Shown here: positions 13,200-26,995 of the stretch, in pieces
How positions within the stretch are numbered: the stretch's first letter is position 1
Layout: each line of letters opens with the position of its first letter
DNA from: Biscogniauxia marginata
Taxonomy: Eukaryota; Ascomycota; Sordariomycetes; Xylariales; Xylariaceae
Reading direction: 5' to 3'
Length of the DNA stretch: 64,000 nucleotides
Assembly (NCBI GenBank): GCA_022695795.1
Contig: MU404081.1
Location: forward strand, 1-64,000
The notes under the pieces: model-generated
Told to the model about the DNA's origin: nothing
The model's database searches: none
Seen by the model: only the letters and a program-made list of their open reading frames with translations
Position numbers and translations under genes: made by a program

Positions 13200-14969
13200 T
13201 ACCTGTCAAACTCATGTTGGCCAACCTGACCTTTTTTTTCTTCTTTTTTTTTTCCTTTTCTCTCTCTCGTCTTTCTGCGCCTCGCACAGCCTCGTTCTAC
13301 CAATCACCGTGCAAGGACGAGGTGGCATGTCTGAAACCCCACCTTGCTAAGGTACCTAGCAATCCTCTCTTGCTCGGGGCCCCCCTTATGTTCCTTGGGC
13401 ACCCAGGGCAATCAAACTGCAGGTCCTTCCCCTACCTAACAGCAGGAGGGACAGGTGCTACAGAGCCCAGAGAGGCATGTACTATGCACCGTACGTTTTG
13501 TAGTAAACAGTACCTATTCCGTAGCATTTAGTAGCATTTAGCGCGCGTTGCGGGACAAATACGACGTGCAAGTCGTTCAATTTCAGCAAGTCCCCTTGGC
13601 GGCTTGCAGTCGGGCTCAAGGCTTCAGACTACAGGTACGCTCTCGCTCATGCTCTCACACACTTTCTTAGGCTCGCTCGACCGGTTTTTCTGTTTCTGAC
13701 GTCTCCATCGGGATTGACCCTTTTTCCCTCTCCCTCTCCCATCTCTCTTTTTTTTCTTTTCTAAGAGACCCCGCGACAACGGCGATACATTCCGTACAAT
13801 TTTTTTTTCCCAACGACGATAACCAGTTGCCATTTACTCCTTGCTGTCCCTGCACCACCCTCTACGGCGACCTGCAACGCTGCGACGCAAGAGAAAAAAA
13901 TTTCCCTTTTCTTTTTTGAAAGAGGCAGAAAAGACGAAGGCGAAGAACTGTCCTCCCCATTGTTTTGAAGCAGTTCGCAGACCCGTCTTCCCATCTGCGC
14001 TATTGCCCCGTCACCAATCTGGGATCAGCAATAACAAAACCAGCCTACCCAGACCTGCCATAGCTACCCTGTTCCGTCCGACGTGTGCGCGCCTGCATCC
14101 ATCGTCTTCTTTCTCTATTCTCCCGACCGAGCGAGCGACTTTTTGTCCGCCTCGTCCCTCCCAACAAATCCTCCCTCTCCACCCCCAATTCTTCATCGCT
14201 ACGACATCAGCTATCCAGGCGACGAGCATCGAGTCCTAATCAAAACAAGGACCGACCGCGGATAAAACACACTATTGTGGACGGACGATTCTCTCATAGT
14301 AGCGATTAGTGCTGCCGTCCCGGCGATTTAGCATTATCCATTGGCCATCTTCCTGATTCCACCTGCGAGACTGGTATTCCAACGACGCTCAGCAGCCAAT
14401 CCGGCGCACAACAACTAGGAGACGATTCATTCTCGCCCCACACGAGAATTACGTTCATTGTCTGAACTCGAACATAAACACCCTCACTAGATAATCCTGG
14501 GCGGTTGCATCGTCGAGTCGCGAGCTTTCTTCGGAAAGCCCTGTAACAGTTGAGATCACTTTATCGTGAGTTATCCCCGGCTATTTTTGGTGTTTTGTCT
14601 TGATAATCTACCGCCCCTCTTCCCTACCTACTACTCACTCACTACCTGCACTCACCTTACTGTCACCTCAGCCTTGGATGTGGCATTACCTCCTGACCTG
14701 AACACTACCTCGGCACCGGAGTACAGGAAGGGGGAAAAAAGAAGATAAAAGAAAACAAAAAGAAACGCCACTCTGCTACTCGGCATGTGCTCTCGTTACT
14801 AACTCTTCAATTCGCATACAAAAAGCCCTCGAAGTGCATCGTACTCTGACATCGGGTCCCAACGCGCTTCCTTGACCCGAACCCTCCCCCCCCATCCACA
14901 CCTCCGTCGTCCTGCATCCACAATCCTCGAGTCTCACGGGCCAACACTCGGGCAGGTGAGGAAACTACG
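13200..14969 (+). promoter_or_regulatory. Pyrimidine-rich promoter and long 5' leader of the PP1 gene
   Basis: This stretch carries long C/T tracts (about 13229-13270 and 13730-13812), typical of strongly expressed filamentous-fungal promoters. A likely 5'-UTR intron runs 14566-14671, with donor GTGAGT after TTATC and acceptor CCTCAG. Several open frames here end before the PP1 start and lack motifs, so they are treated as leader sequence. Confidence 0.5.
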
Positions 14970-16226
<1,257 letters not shown>

Positions 16227-19200
16227 GCTGCTTATGAGAGCACCCAACCCGCTTCCGAGCCCCGCCCCTTGTTCTTGACCTTTGTTCTCGACCAAACGAC
16301 ATTGTTGGCAAGTTACGGTCTCGATCACCACCCAATCCTCGACCGCGACTGGTATCCCGACGCCGCTGTTTGAGTACAGAATACGATCCTCCCTCCACGA
16401 CGACAAAACTTCTCCTCCCTGGCCTCGCGACAATGGACGAAAGAGATGATGGCTGTGTTGACGATGAATGTTGTTATTACACGAAAAAGAGATAAAATCA
16501 GGTTTTTTCATTTGGAATGGTCCACGGGCCCCTTGTGTCCACCCACTGTTCCGTGTTTCTGGTGACTTGAGGGGACGAGTTTAGACAGTTAATTGTTTCC
16601 CCAGCCATGAAACTTACTTACGAATTCATGCATGATCTGTTTTCAAGGTCTCAAAAATGGTTGTCCTCTCCCCTAAATCACCGGTGACGTACCCCGCCCC
16701 CTTACGAACTATACGATGGCCCATGTTACTACGTTTATGGCACTTAGGTTTCCCACGCGCCCACGGACATGGATACTGATGAATTCATTGCATTCTAACT
16801 TTGCTCACGCCCTTCCTCACCTTTCCTATGTCCCCTCTCGGCTTCCCTTGTATACGTTAACTTGCTTAGAATCCCCACGTCTGCCCAATCCCCTCTCCCC
16901 ACTTTACTTAATATCAGCTCTTGGTCTGGAAAGATCATTGGAATATACAACGGCCTATATTGCCTTCTCTTATAGATCTTCTAGACCAATACAGAATCAG
17001 GGATGCTAACGTCTTCCCTACCCCCCCTTCCCCTTCTCTCCTTCACCCCCCTCTGCCTTTTACTTCTCATTCTGTGGTTGTACCAGTATAGATTTTTGTA
17101 ACACGTGCAAGTCTACCTATCATTAAACAGGGTAGGGTACCATTGGACTGGCAGGTAGGGTTTGGTCTACCCTGTAACCCTACCCACATTAACCTAAGGT
17201 AACCTACTTATGTACCTAACTGCCTGCTGACCTAAGGTCGTCTTCCCTACCTATGTATGTACGGCGAAGTAGGTGGTACTGTTGAGTAACTAGGTTAGAT
17301 GTGGTATTCGGTCGGTCTGTCTGTCTGTCTCTGGCTCTGTGCGTGTGTATGTTTTAGGTATAGGGGACCGGTATTAAGGAACGAAGGGGAGGAGCTAACT
17401 ATGTAGGTATGTACTATCAAAGGTAACCGCGTATGCGGGTGAGATTGGTATTTTGCTTGATAGGTGTCGGTAATTTGCGGGGGGGGAAGGGAGGCGGGCG
17501 GTCTTGAATGTTGTTGGAAATAAATATTATATATATATATAAATATACATACTTGCACATCTTTATGTACATACATACCTCCTGTCAGCAACTCTAGGTT
17601 AGTGTGGGAGGCCTCGATTATTGTTATTGTCATTTAGGTATTTATTCGGTTCTTGAAAATTCCTTTGTTTTACTGGACTCTGGAACTTGGGAAGGCTTAC
17701 ATACCTAGGTACCTACGTATCATTAAAGTGCCCCGGTGTCCTTTTTTTTTTTTTTTGTATTTTGAAGTATGATTAGGTACCTAGGCAGGTCGTGGAGGTT
17801 ATCTGAATGAGGGTGGACCTATAGACGTCTGATAGGTAAGTCGGGGAGGGAAGGGGGGTTTCCTTTCTTTTCTTTTTGATAAATTTACATACCTAGTATT
17901 AGGTATGTACAAAGTCAACACATTACATATGTACATACATATATCATACATACATCCTATACACCTCACACATATATACCCCCAATAGATAGACATACAC
18001 GCATAGCCAGTCTTTCCCACACACGTCGTATAGTAAGTGTCCCACTTCGCCCCTCCCCCTTCTCCCCTCCCCTCCCCTCCTCTCCTCCTGTTGTGTTTTA
18101 CCCCATTCTTGGGGGGGAGGGGTTCTATAGGTATCTGAATAGCCCACGTCGTTTGCGGAGGAGGAGGAGGAGGGGAAGGGGAAGGAGAGACGTGCCTTTT
18201 TTGTTTTGTAAGGCCGTTTCTTGTCCCCTTGTAACCGAACACTGATAAAAGTATGGGCGTGTTGTGACTAACTACGTAGGTCGTGTAGGTTACCTGTTAG
18301 TAAGTAGGTAAATAAGGTAGCCGGGTAGGTATGTATGTAGCATTACTACCTATACAAACATGTCCATATGTAGGCGTTGGCCACCATGTAAGTAGGCTAG
18401 GTAGGTAGGCCACCTGAGCTTACCAGTATATGTTAGGTATGTACAGAAGGCAGGTAAGTAGGTATGTAGCTGGAAAGGAGGGCGAGGTACCACGTATGTA
18501 TATTATGTAGGTATGTATGCATGTAGGTATGGTATGGTATGTCATGGTATGTAGTTGGTATATATAGGTATACCAACCGGATCCGATGTGTGGTTATAAA
18601 TTAAATCCATGTCGTCATGTGTAACCCGCAGTTGGTTTTCTCTGCATCTCGCTCCTATTCCCTTTCCCTTTCCCTTTCCCCGCCAAGTACGATGAGGTAG
18701 GTATGTTGCTTTAATTTCTCCGTAGGATTTTCGTGTTGCTTTGGTACCTACTGCCGTACTAGGTCAGGTAGGTACCTAGGTAGCTTGTTTACAATATACT
18801 TTCATTGACACGAATGACAATGGGTCCCGTTTCAGACCATTCCGTGTTTTTGGCATGCCTTTTTTGGTGTTGTTTTTATTGCCCACCCACCCCCTTCTAC
18901 CTTGTAGTTGCTTATAATCGCTGCCCAGGCATTGATTGATATGTCAGGTAGTGCTAGCTAGGCCTCCGAGCTAACTACATGTATGAAGATAGGCAGATAT
19001 GTATCTCTGCACCTTTATGCAGTCCTTGTTTGTTCATATTCTGTCTTACCTAGAGGTACCTATCTCTGAAGATGTCTGTCTATATTAGACAGCCAGGATG
19101 GTATACGGTAGAAGGACCCTCTATAGGGTCGTGAACCGCGTCCAGAATATAGACATCATCTCATGATGTATCCTACCATCCCAATCATAGGCATAGTTCG

Positions 19201-19245
19201 TTCATTATATCATACCGGCAGGGCAGGAGCAGTCTGGTTCCACGT
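16227..19245. other. Intergenic region rich in TAGGTA words and simple repeats
   Basis: No gene is supported. From 16227 comes the PP1 3' UTR. Between about 17100 and 18800 the words TAGGTA, TACCTA and CCTAGG recur tens of times as short palindromes and near-tandem runs. Simple repeats include an AT run (17524-17541), a GGA run (about 18157-18180) and CCCTTT units (about 18658-18680). Open frames at 17295-17633 and 17799-18242 on the minus strand are low-complexity shadows of these repeats. Confidence 0.65.
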
Positions 19246-20001
19246 TCATGAACAGTCCTCGCACCGTTCTCCTGGCGGCTGTTCGCTTGCCACCTGGGGC
19301 TTGCGCGCCAGCCCGCGCGGATCGAGGGTTTCGTTCGGCTGTGTCGTGGTCTCCGGGTGGTGAGTATTGTTGCTCTGATCTCCTCCCCCCTCCACCTTCG
19401 CTTTCGAATAATCCCTATCCACGTGCCCGAGGTTCCGGCCCGGCTCGATGACGTCGCGGACCCGGCGCTTCAGCTCCTTGATCTCGGGGAAGCCGCCGTC
19501 CGCCTTGCGATCCCAGAGCACGCGCCGCTGTATCGCCACAGGGTTTGTAGCAGTGATGGAGGCGGTAATGGGGGAGGACGTGGAGGGGGGCTCGTTCGAG
19601 TCGCTAAGGGCCTGGAAGAAGATCTCGACGACGAAGGTCCCGCCCGTGGAGGGCTGTAACGCTACTTCGCCTAGGGACGTCGAGAAGGTCGAGAGGAGCT
19701 CTTGCGCGAACTATATCGAAAGGAGGTGGTTGATTGGGTATATTAGCTTAGCTCAGCTGAGTAAAAATGAGGTAGCTTCTTGGGTTGTAGGAGACACCAA
19801 TGGCTTGCTTGATAGATGGATTTGTCGTCGCTAGATGGTGGGTTGCTACTCAGATAGTCGGTGGCAGGGTCAGCAACTTACGTATGCGGCTCGCAACATC
19901 CATTTGCACTGAGTACAGAAGCGAATGGTGATACGAGGGAGCGGAAATGGACCGGGTGGTGTGGGATCCGAAGTCGAAGGTGAGTTGGAGGTCTCGGCCA
20001 T
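19246..20001 (-). CDS. Rdx-family (selenoprotein W-like) thiol protein
   Basis: Two exons on the minus strand, 20001-19882 and 19710-19246, give 194 aa. The intron (171 nt) has donor GTAAGT and acceptor ATATAG. Exon 1 ends in RFCTQCKWMLRAAY and exon 2 starts FAQELLSTFSTSLGEVALQ, together the hallmark start of the SelW/SelT/Rdx thioredoxin-like fold. The CxxC pair is C29/C32; a selenocysteine occupies one of these positions in animal SelW, here replaced by ordinary Cys as expected in fungi. Further family motifs are PSTGGTFVVEIF, LWDRKADGGFPE and LKRRVRDVIEPGRNLGHVDR. The last 45 or so residues are polar and disordered and end CEDCS. The exact reaction is unknown in fungi; a redox role is inferred from the fold. 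The start ATG at 20001 sits 22 codons before the conserved strand. Confidence 0.88.
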
Positions 20002-21618
20002 TATTATGCGAGACAACGTCTCGAGGGGGTATCACGTGTATGAGGAGATGGAGGTTGGTGGTCGCTGTCAAATCGTTGATATTTGTAGATCAGGATTAGA
20101 GTATCTACATAATTGTTGGTGTTCGACATATTTCCATACCCTGGAAGTAGCTGGGTTGGTAGGTACATGTACTAGCTTAGGCACCTGGTAGCTTGAGGAG
20201 CTCTAGTATAGGTACTACCTAGAAACTAGTCACTTTGGTGCGGGATGACGGCGGGAGTTTGGAGGGGTTAGAATTGGCGACCCTGCGTCATTGCGCGGGT
20301 GTTGACAAGTGAGCGACAATCAATAATTATTAAGTACGTACCTAAGGTTAGCATCGTCGTCGCCGCTAGGTATGTTTAGGTATGTTTTATCTTCTTCTTT
20401 TCGCCTAGAAGCTCCTACCTGATAAGACACCTAGGCACTTATTAAGATTTAGGTGGACTTGATGGATAATTACAGGGTATCATTATATCATCCGGGGATC
20501 TCAACTATTACTTGCCTGCAATTCACCTATCGCCGTCTTCGCCTATCTTGTCATTCCTTTGTTTTTGCGGCGCGGAGTGTATTCCCCCCTCGCCAAAGGG
20601 CACTAAGCGACAGGGCCGGGATGGCTCGGCGCTCGAAACTAAACTACACTGTCGTAGATCGCTCCGAGGACCTCTTTTTTTGCTTCTTGCTCTCCATGTT
20701 AGCTTCGAACCGGGTTGCATCTGGGACAGCGCTAGCAACATGCGTGCATATACGGATTGAGAAAATATGAGAGGATACTGTGCTAGACCGCCAATTGCAC
20801 TTGCGTTGAGCTTCAGAAGGATTCGAGTATATGCGTGACGTGCATATTCTCACGAACGATGAGTGGGAGGAGAGGTTTAGAAGCTAGGCTCGATTCTCCC
20901 ACTTGCACTCACTCGCACACCGGGTCCCAAACAGCCGGGATCGATCCCTTTCCAAGCAGTTCGTTGCCCTGCCTATCAACTATTCCAGTCCCGAACAGTG
21001 TCGCCTGTGTAATGCGACCGCAACGCAGGGGTCCGAAGAGGGGTTGGCGAGTTCCCGTGAGTAGTGTGTGGTCTATATTGCTTCGCCTGTCGATGTGGTC
21101 CGGTCTGGTGAGTGGCGGCTCATAACAAGTAATTATTCACATTTCATCAAATATGGTATAGGTTGACAAACGAAAGGGGAAAACAAATACATGTCGTGAA
21201 CGAATAGTTATTACATGCTGAAACCTTCAGAGACCCGTGTCTTCTCCTACACGGCTGTCCCATCCACCAGCCTTCGAAACCATGAAGTACAGAAATATGC
21301 CGTCGATTATCGTAAAAATAAAAAAAAGAATGCCCAGTGTAGACGCCTCGGGGCCGAGTACTGTAGCTTTTTAGGTGCTCTTTGCCCTTTTTCCCGCTGA
21401 TTTTTTGTTTTGAGTCTTGAAAAAATTCCCCTCAGCAAGCTGACAGACTCGAGATCTACGCGAAGGGATGGCGAATACAGTGATCCCCCCTTCGCATGGC
21501 TGGTATTAAATAGCCAGCCTATCGATCTCGTCGCGACGTAACATCCCAAGTAGCAAGATCCATCAGCCCTGCTCACTCCTGCCTAACCGATCGTGCCGCC
21601 TCGAAGTAATCCCTAGTC
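20002..21618. other. Intergenic region between the Rdx and G-gamma genes
   Basis: The left part should hold the promoter of the minus-strand Rdx gene and the right part the 3' UTR of the G-gamma gene. Open frames at 20453-20770 (+), 20835-21125 (+) and 21307-21576 (-) have no domain motifs, signal peptides or splice partners that I can recognise. I see no gene. Confidence 0.55.
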
Positions 21619-21963
21619 CTACATCATTACGCAGCACCCACCATTCTGTGGAGGTGCGTAAGGGTCTTCTCCTCGCGGCACAGCCCCCCATACCGACGGA
21701 ACCATGTAATCTCTTGTGCTGTTGCAGTATGCGATTATGCTGTTTCTCGTGTTAGAAGAACGATGCACCTCGTCGATAGTGATGGTTGGATATCTGCCTT
21801 ACCTCCTAGCAGCCTGCGATACGGGAATTCGTTCTCGTTCTAGGTCCTCTCGCAGCCGGTTGTTCAGTTCGGTCAGTCGTCGCAGCTTGAGATCTGCCAT
21901 CGATTGCTTGTTCTTCTTGATTTGCGACGGGTCGCCGACATCTCTCGAAGTGTATTGAGGCAT
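21619..21963 (-). CDS. GNG1: Heterotrimeric G-protein gamma subunit
   Basis: Minus-strand exons 21963-21803 and 21739-21619 give 93 aa, the usual size of fungal G-gamma. The intron (63 nt) has donor GTAAGG, branch TTCTAAC and acceptor AACAG. The protein starts MPQYTSRDVGDPSQIKKNKQ and has a predicted coiled coil (about 20-50: LKLRRLTELNNRLREDLERE) that pairs with G-beta. The conserved segment IIAYCNSTRDYMVPSVWG follows, and it ends CCVMM. CVMM is a CaaX box for farnesylation, with an adjacent Cys for palmitoylation, so the G-beta-gamma dimer is tethered to the plasma membrane for pheromone and nutrient signalling. A 5'-UTR intron is visible at 22317-22101 (donor GTAAGT, branch and acceptor TACTAACTACAG). 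The frame stays open upstream of 21963, but without an ATG that matches the family. Confidence 0.95.
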
Positions 21964-23842
21964 GGTGGTTGATGATGTAGATGAGGAGGCTGGGCCGGAT
22001 CTGAGAGGTAGCCGGGGCGAATGGTAGGTAAGCTCGGGTCGCTTGCACTTCCTCGCCGATAATGAGTCCAAGGATTGTAATTCTGCTTCCAAAAAGACGA
22101 CTGTAGTTAGTAAATCATGCCCTCTAAGATGATAATAGGTATCGCATCGCGGACTAATAGCTGATCGAACATTCGAAATCGCGCTCTCTCACTCTCTCTG
22201 TAAGGTACGGTACGTGCCCCCTTTCGGCACGAGGCGCCGCAGAGTAAGAGTCGGGTCTGGGAGGGACCGGGTCTCAATGCATCTGACTCGGGACTGGAAA
22301 GAATCTTAGCAACTTACAGATTAAAGCGATCCTAGACAAGAGGGCCGGTGGTGTGAGGATTCGGGCGACGACGTTGGAGAGGCGCAACGGTAGGGTGTAT
22401 TGTATACGTGAAGGAAGAAGAAAGGCAGGATTGGGGAAAAAAGTGGAAGAGTTGGCGAGTTGGTAGCACAGGCAATATCCAGGACTTCGCTTTGTTGCCA
22501 ATTGGCTGGATTCGCAAGGGGGGGAATTGGACTATGGGGCTCTCTTGCAGGCTGGGAAATTGAATACCCGTTTTGGTTCAGTTCGTTTTAGTTTTTTTCT
22601 GCTGGTCCTGGCCTGTGGTCCGTCGTGCGGGAGCGATGAAGAAGATCATCCCCGGCTTACTCTACCTCTGCTTACCTACATAACCGTAACCAGTCTATAC
22701 CTTAAGGGCTACCTACATGTTTGCTCTCAGGCAGTGCTCCGCTAGCTTCATGCACAACTCCGTAATGCACTAAACCGTGTTTTACATATATGTCGGGTGG
22801 GGCTCTTTAGATTGATAGGTCGGTACCGAAAGTTCTTCATCACTACCTAAGGAGGTAGGTACCTAACCCGACTTATATTACATACCTATCTTTTTGGCTG
22901 CTTTATTAGGTGGTGGCTGAGGTTCATGCGAGATCAATTTCAGAATTTCAAATGTTGCGTGAGAACCTTAAGAGTCGATCTTGAAGGATCTAGAGACGCG
23001 TCTTGCTTGGTTGCTTGTGTTGCGCGTGTCGGATCCGTTAGCGACATCCGTTCTTGTAGCATCCCGGGGGCATTAGTCAAAGGAGGGACGGACGGAGACG
23101 TTCTAATAAATGGCAGCCTGCCGCCGATAGACGTGCTAGCTAAGCCTTAGATTACCTAGAGCTCTCGCCTGCATACTAGGTAGTTTGGCAGGGCTAAGGC
23201 TTACTTGGCTCTAGGTAGAAACTGCATACCTAGATACCTACATACTTCACAATCTAATCCCTAAACAGTCTCCTACCACAGCTTACAGTAGGAATACTAG
23301 CAGTACTAACGTAGATAACCCAACAAACTACCTACACCCAAGGCATAAGTGTATTGCGTATTACGGACCCATCTCTGTACCTACCTAATTGAACTGTGAC
23401 ATGTGGAAAGGGGGCGAAAGAAAGACAAAAAAGAAGGTAACGTCTAACTGACGGTAGGCTACTTCATACCTGTAACCAAGATAGGTATTGGAGAAATAAC
23501 TGCCAGGTGGGCTAGGTACCTAGCCGTCTGTGTACCTACTTATTTGTGGTTCTGTCTCATTTGTTGTCGCGAGGGCCCCGACTGCCCGAGCCGACATTGA
23601 CACTCGCTCCTTATCCCCTTATCGCCGGTCACCAGGTGCCAGCAAATTGCCCAAGCCTTAAAACCACGTGACCGGGGAATTTCGCAGCCCGTGCCCCTCG
23701 CACCCTCCAAACCCACAGAAAGTGGCACAAATCCAAAATCTTCTTTTTGTGCCTCACCATTTTTCCCACGCAACAGCACCCCCGACAACTCGGGCAGCAT
23801 CAATCTCCAAATATCACTTCTTCATCAAGGAGGTTGCCCAAC
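21964..23842. promoter_or_regulatory. Divergent promoter region between G-gamma (-) and eIF3a (+)
   Basis: The two genes are transcribed away from each other. Positions 22100-21964 are G-gamma 5' UTR and 22317-22101 its intron. The centre (about 22670-23540) is rich in TAGGTA/TACCTA words with no supported gene. The eIF3a leader includes an in-frame ATG at 23747, 32 codons upstream of the family start, which could make a minor extended form. Confidence 0.55.
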
Positions 23843-26800
23843 ATGCCGCCGCCTCCGCATCAGAAGCCGGAGAATGTCCTCAAGCGTGCTCACGAGCTGA
23901 TTGGTGTCAACCAGGCTCCTGCCGCTCTGACCCTCCTCCATGATCACATCACCTCGAAGCGGTCGCGAAATGTTCCCATCGCGTCTTTGGAGCCTGTGAT
24001 GCTCCTCTTGGTCGAGCTATCAGTCGAGCAGAAGAAGGGAAAACTCGCCAAGGATGCCCTATACTCCTACAAAAATATCGCACAAAATTCCAACATCAGC
24101 ACCATCGAACTCGTCCTCAAGAAGTTCATCGAGTTGGCCGCCGAGAAGGTCACCGCTGCCCAGAAGAAAGCAGACGAAGTGCAAGAGAGCATCGAAGCCA
24201 CTGCTACCTCCAGTATTGATGACCTGGAAGCCAGCGAGACTCCCGAGTCGATCTTGCTGGCCACCGTCTCGGGTGAACAGTCCAGAGACCGCACCGAGCG
24301 CGCCGTCGTCACCCCCTGGCTCAAATTTCTCTGGGAAGCATACAGGACCGTTCTCGATATCCTGAGAAACAATGCGAGACTGGAAACTCTATACCAAAGC
24401 ACTGCTATGCAGGCTTTCGACTTCTGCCTGAAGTACCAGCGCAAGACCGAATTCAGACGCCTCTGCGAGCTCCTTCGAAACCATGTCCAGACTGCCGCCA
24501 AGTACTCCAGCCAGATGCATGCCATCAACCTCAACGATCCCGATACCCTACAGCGGCACCTAGAGACTCGTTTTCAGCAACTGAACGTAGCCGTTGAGCT
24601 TGAGCTGTGGCAGGAAGCCTTCCGAAGCGTGGAGGACATACACACTCTTCTCAACCTCAGCAAGCGTCCTCCCAAGAATATCATGATGGCAAACTACTAC
24701 GAGAAACTCACCCGGATCTTTCTTGTCGGCGAAAACTATCTTTTCCACGCTGCTGCTTGGTCTAGATATTTCAATCTCCTCCGTCAATCTGCCATGCTTG
24801 TGGCCACTGGCCAGAGCAAGAAATCTGACAATCCGTCTGCTACCGAGGCCGATTTACAGAGGGCTGCTTCTTTCGTCCTACTCTCGGCGCTTTCGATTCC
24901 TGTCATCAGCACTTCGAGATCGCGAGGCGCAATGGTTGACTTTGACGAAGCCAGGAAGAACAAGAACTCCCGCTTGACCCACCTCCTGGGCATGTCTGTA
25001 GCACCCACTCGTGCTGGTCTGTTCCGCGATGCTCTCTCCAAGTCCCTCCTGAAACGCGCCCGTCCCGAGATTAGAGACCTATATAACATTCTCGAGGTTG
25101 ACTTCCATCCTCTTTCCATCTGCCAGAAGATCTCGCCTATCCTGACCAAGATTGGAACCGACTCTGAAATGGAAAAGTACATTCTTCCTCTTCAGCAGGT
25201 TATCCTTACCCGACTCTTCCAGCAGCTTTCTCAGGTGTACGAGAGCGTTGATCTCGCATTTGTGGAGTCTCTTGCCCAGTTCCCTGATCCTTTCCAGATT
25301 ACTCGTGGTACTATAGAAAAGTTTATCATGAATGGAAACAAGAAAGGGGACCTTTCTATTCGTATGGACCATGCCACAGGTGTGCTCAACTTCGACAAGG
25401 ATGTCTTTGCCTCCTCGAAGGCTGTCCACGCTGGCTCGGCAGCAGGCTCTTCCGAGAGCCAGAGCGGAACTGTGCAGCGCCTCCAGAGTACTCCTTCAGA
25501 TATCATTCGCTCACAACTAAGCCGTCTAGCGAGCACCCTGAGCACTACCTGCTTTTACATTGACCCTTCGTACAGACAGCGTCAGATAGACGCCCACGAG
25601 GCTGCCCTCGCCAGGACTAAGGCGGGTGCCGAGAAGGAACACCTCGACACTCTAGCTCGCAAACAGGTTATCCAGAAACGGAAGGAGGAGGCTTCCGAGC
25701 TACAAGCCAAGAGGGAGAAGGAGAAGGCGAGACAGAAACGACTTCAGGAACAAGCGTTGGCAGAAGCTGAAGAACGGCGATTGGCTCTAGAGCAACGAGA
25801 ACGTGAGGAGAAGCGTCTCAAGGATGAGAGAGACCGCGTCCGTAAGGAAGAGATCAAAAAGCAGATTGCTGATCTCAAGCTTGGTCCAAATGCTGTCGAC
25901 ATTGATGTTGAGAACCTTAATGACCTGGACATCCGTGCCATGAAGCTTGCCCAACTTGAACGAGAGAAGAACGACATCAAAGAGAAACTTCGCATCACCG
26001 GGAAGCGCCTTGACCACCTAGAGCGTGCTTTCAGGAAAGAAGAAGTCAAGAAACTTCCCGAGGACTATGCCAAACAGCGGGAACGTGACTTGGCTGCCTA
26101 CGAGGCTGTGAAGGCACAAACTCTAAAAGAGGCTAAAGAGAAGCACAAGGAAAGTGTCGAACTCAAGCACCGTCTCAGCCGCCTGATGCCCTTTTATGAG
26201 TCCTACAGGGATTCCCTACACGATCGGCGCCGTGATGAATTTGAGAAACGTCGGCGTGACGCCGAGCGGGAGTTAGAGAAGCAGATCACCGCTCGCAAGA
26301 AGGAATATAGGGATCGCAAGCTACGGGAGAAACGTGAGAGAGAGGAAAAAGAGAGAGCCCTCCGCGAAGCAGAGGAGCGCGCACAGAAGGAAAAGGAGGA
26401 ACAGGAAAGACGTGCCGAGGAGAAGAAGGCGGAACTGGCCAGACACAAGGAACAGCGAGACAAGGAGCGCCAGGAAGCTCTGGAGAAGGCAGCCCTGCAG
26501 GACAGGAGAGCAGAAGAAGCACTGGCCAGAAGGCAGGCAGAGAAGGAGAAGGAACGCGTGCCGCCCCGACGGGAGCCAGTTGCCATGGATCGTACGGACT
26601 CCAACGACCAGCTTGCCGGACCGCCGCGTCTCAATCTTGCCGGTGGACGGCCGGCTGGAAAGCCGTCGTGGCGCGATCGCGAAGCATCCAAGGCCACAAC
26701 CCCTCCTGTCGCCTCCGATAGCAATGGACCACCGCCTCGTACAAGTTCTCCCATGGAACGTGCAGATTCCAACGGTCGCACTTCAGGACCGCCTCGCCTG

Positions 26801-26995
26801 AATCTGAAGGGTCATGGTGACAAGCCTTCTTGGCGTGATAAGCAAGCGGCCGGCGGTGCTAGGGACAGCGCGCCCGCTCCTACACCCGCTCCCGCTCCTG
26901 CTCCCGCCTCTGCCCAGGGCTCTGGAGAGGCACTGAAACCTTCCGGCGCACCCGGAAAATGGGTACCTCATCACTTGCGTGAAAAGCAGGGTTAG
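23843..26995 (+). CDS. TIF32: Translation initiation factor eIF3 subunit a
   Basis: One uninterrupted exon encodes 1050 aa. The start at 23843 gives [20 protein letters not shown], the conserved N-terminus of fungal eIF3a; an upstream in-frame ATG (23747) would add 32 unconserved residues. The N-terminal half is helical and leads into the PCI domain (roughly 340-520), which docks with eIF3c. Next comes a very long charged helical and coiled-coil region (about 590-880), rich in Arg, Glu and Lys, that binds other eIF3 subunits and the 40S ribosome. The C-terminus carries two imperfect copies of a module, RTDSN...GPPRLNL...KPSWRD and RADSN...GPPRLNL...KPSWRD, then an Ala-Pro run (about 1008-1025), and ends [12 protein letters not shown]. 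eIF3a is the scaffold of eIF3 and is needed for 43S complex assembly and scanning. The codon choice is C-rich, as expected for a highly expressed gene. Confidence 0.97.
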   Translation: MPPPPHQKPENVLKRAHELIGVNQAPAALTLLHDHITSKRSRNVPIASLEPVMLLLVELSVEQKKGKLAKDALYSYKNIAQNSNISTIELVLKKFIELAAEKVTAAQKKADEVQESIEATATSSIDDLEASETPESILLATVSGEQSRDRTERAVVTPWLKFLWEAYRTVLDILRNNARLETLYQSTAMQAFDFCLKYQRKTEFRRLCELLRNHVQTAAKYSSQMHAINLNDPDTLQRHLETRFQQLNVAVELELWQEAFRSVEDIHTLLNLSKRPPKNIMMANYYEKLTRIFLVGENYLFHAAAWSRYFNLLRQSAMLVATGQSKKSDNPSATEADLQRAASFVLLSALSIPVISTSRSRGAMVDFDEARKNKNSRLTHLLGMSVAPTRAGLFRDALSKSLLKRARPEIRDLYNILEVDFHPLSICQKISPILTKIGTDSEMEKYILPLQQVILTRLFQQLSQVYESVDLAFVESLAQFPDPFQITRGTIEKFIMNGNKKGDLSIRMDHATGVLNFDKDVFASSKAVHAGSAAGSSESQSGTVQRLQSTPSDIIRSQLSRLASTLSTTCFYIDPSYRQRQIDAHEAALARTKAGAEKEHLDTLARKQVIQKRKEEASELQAKREKEKARQKRLQEQALAEAEERRLALEQREREEKRLKDERDRVRKEEIKKQIADLKLGPNAVDIDVENLNDLDIRAMKLAQLEREKNDIKEKLRITGKRLDHLERAFRKEEVKKLPEDYAKQRERDLAAYEAVKAQTLKEAKEKHKESVELKHRLSRLMPFYESYRDSLHDRRRDEFEKRRRDAERELEKQITARKKEYRDRKLREKREREEKERALREAEERAQKEKEEQERRAEEKKAELARHKEQRDKERQEALEKAALQDRRAEEALARRQAEKEKERVPPRREPVAMDRTDSNDQLAGPPRLNLAGGRPAGKPSWRDREASKATTPPVASDSNGPPPRTSSPMERADSNGRTSGPPRLNLKGHGDKPSWRDKQAAGGARDSAPAPTPAPAPAPASAQGSGEALKPSGAPGKWVPHHLREKQG

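Noticed and set aside
13841..14309. Open frames upstream of PP1
   Set aside because: Ser/Pro-rich translations of C/T tracts, overlapping in several phases; best explained as 5' leader.
17295..18242. Minus-strand frames of 112 and 147 codons
   Set aside because: They are translations of simple repeats and TAGGTA-rich DNA, with Pro and Tyr runs and no domain.
23747..23842. In-frame upstream ATG extending eIF3a by 32 residues
   Set aside because: The extension is unlike the conserved N-terminus [16 protein letters not shown], which begins at the next ATG.
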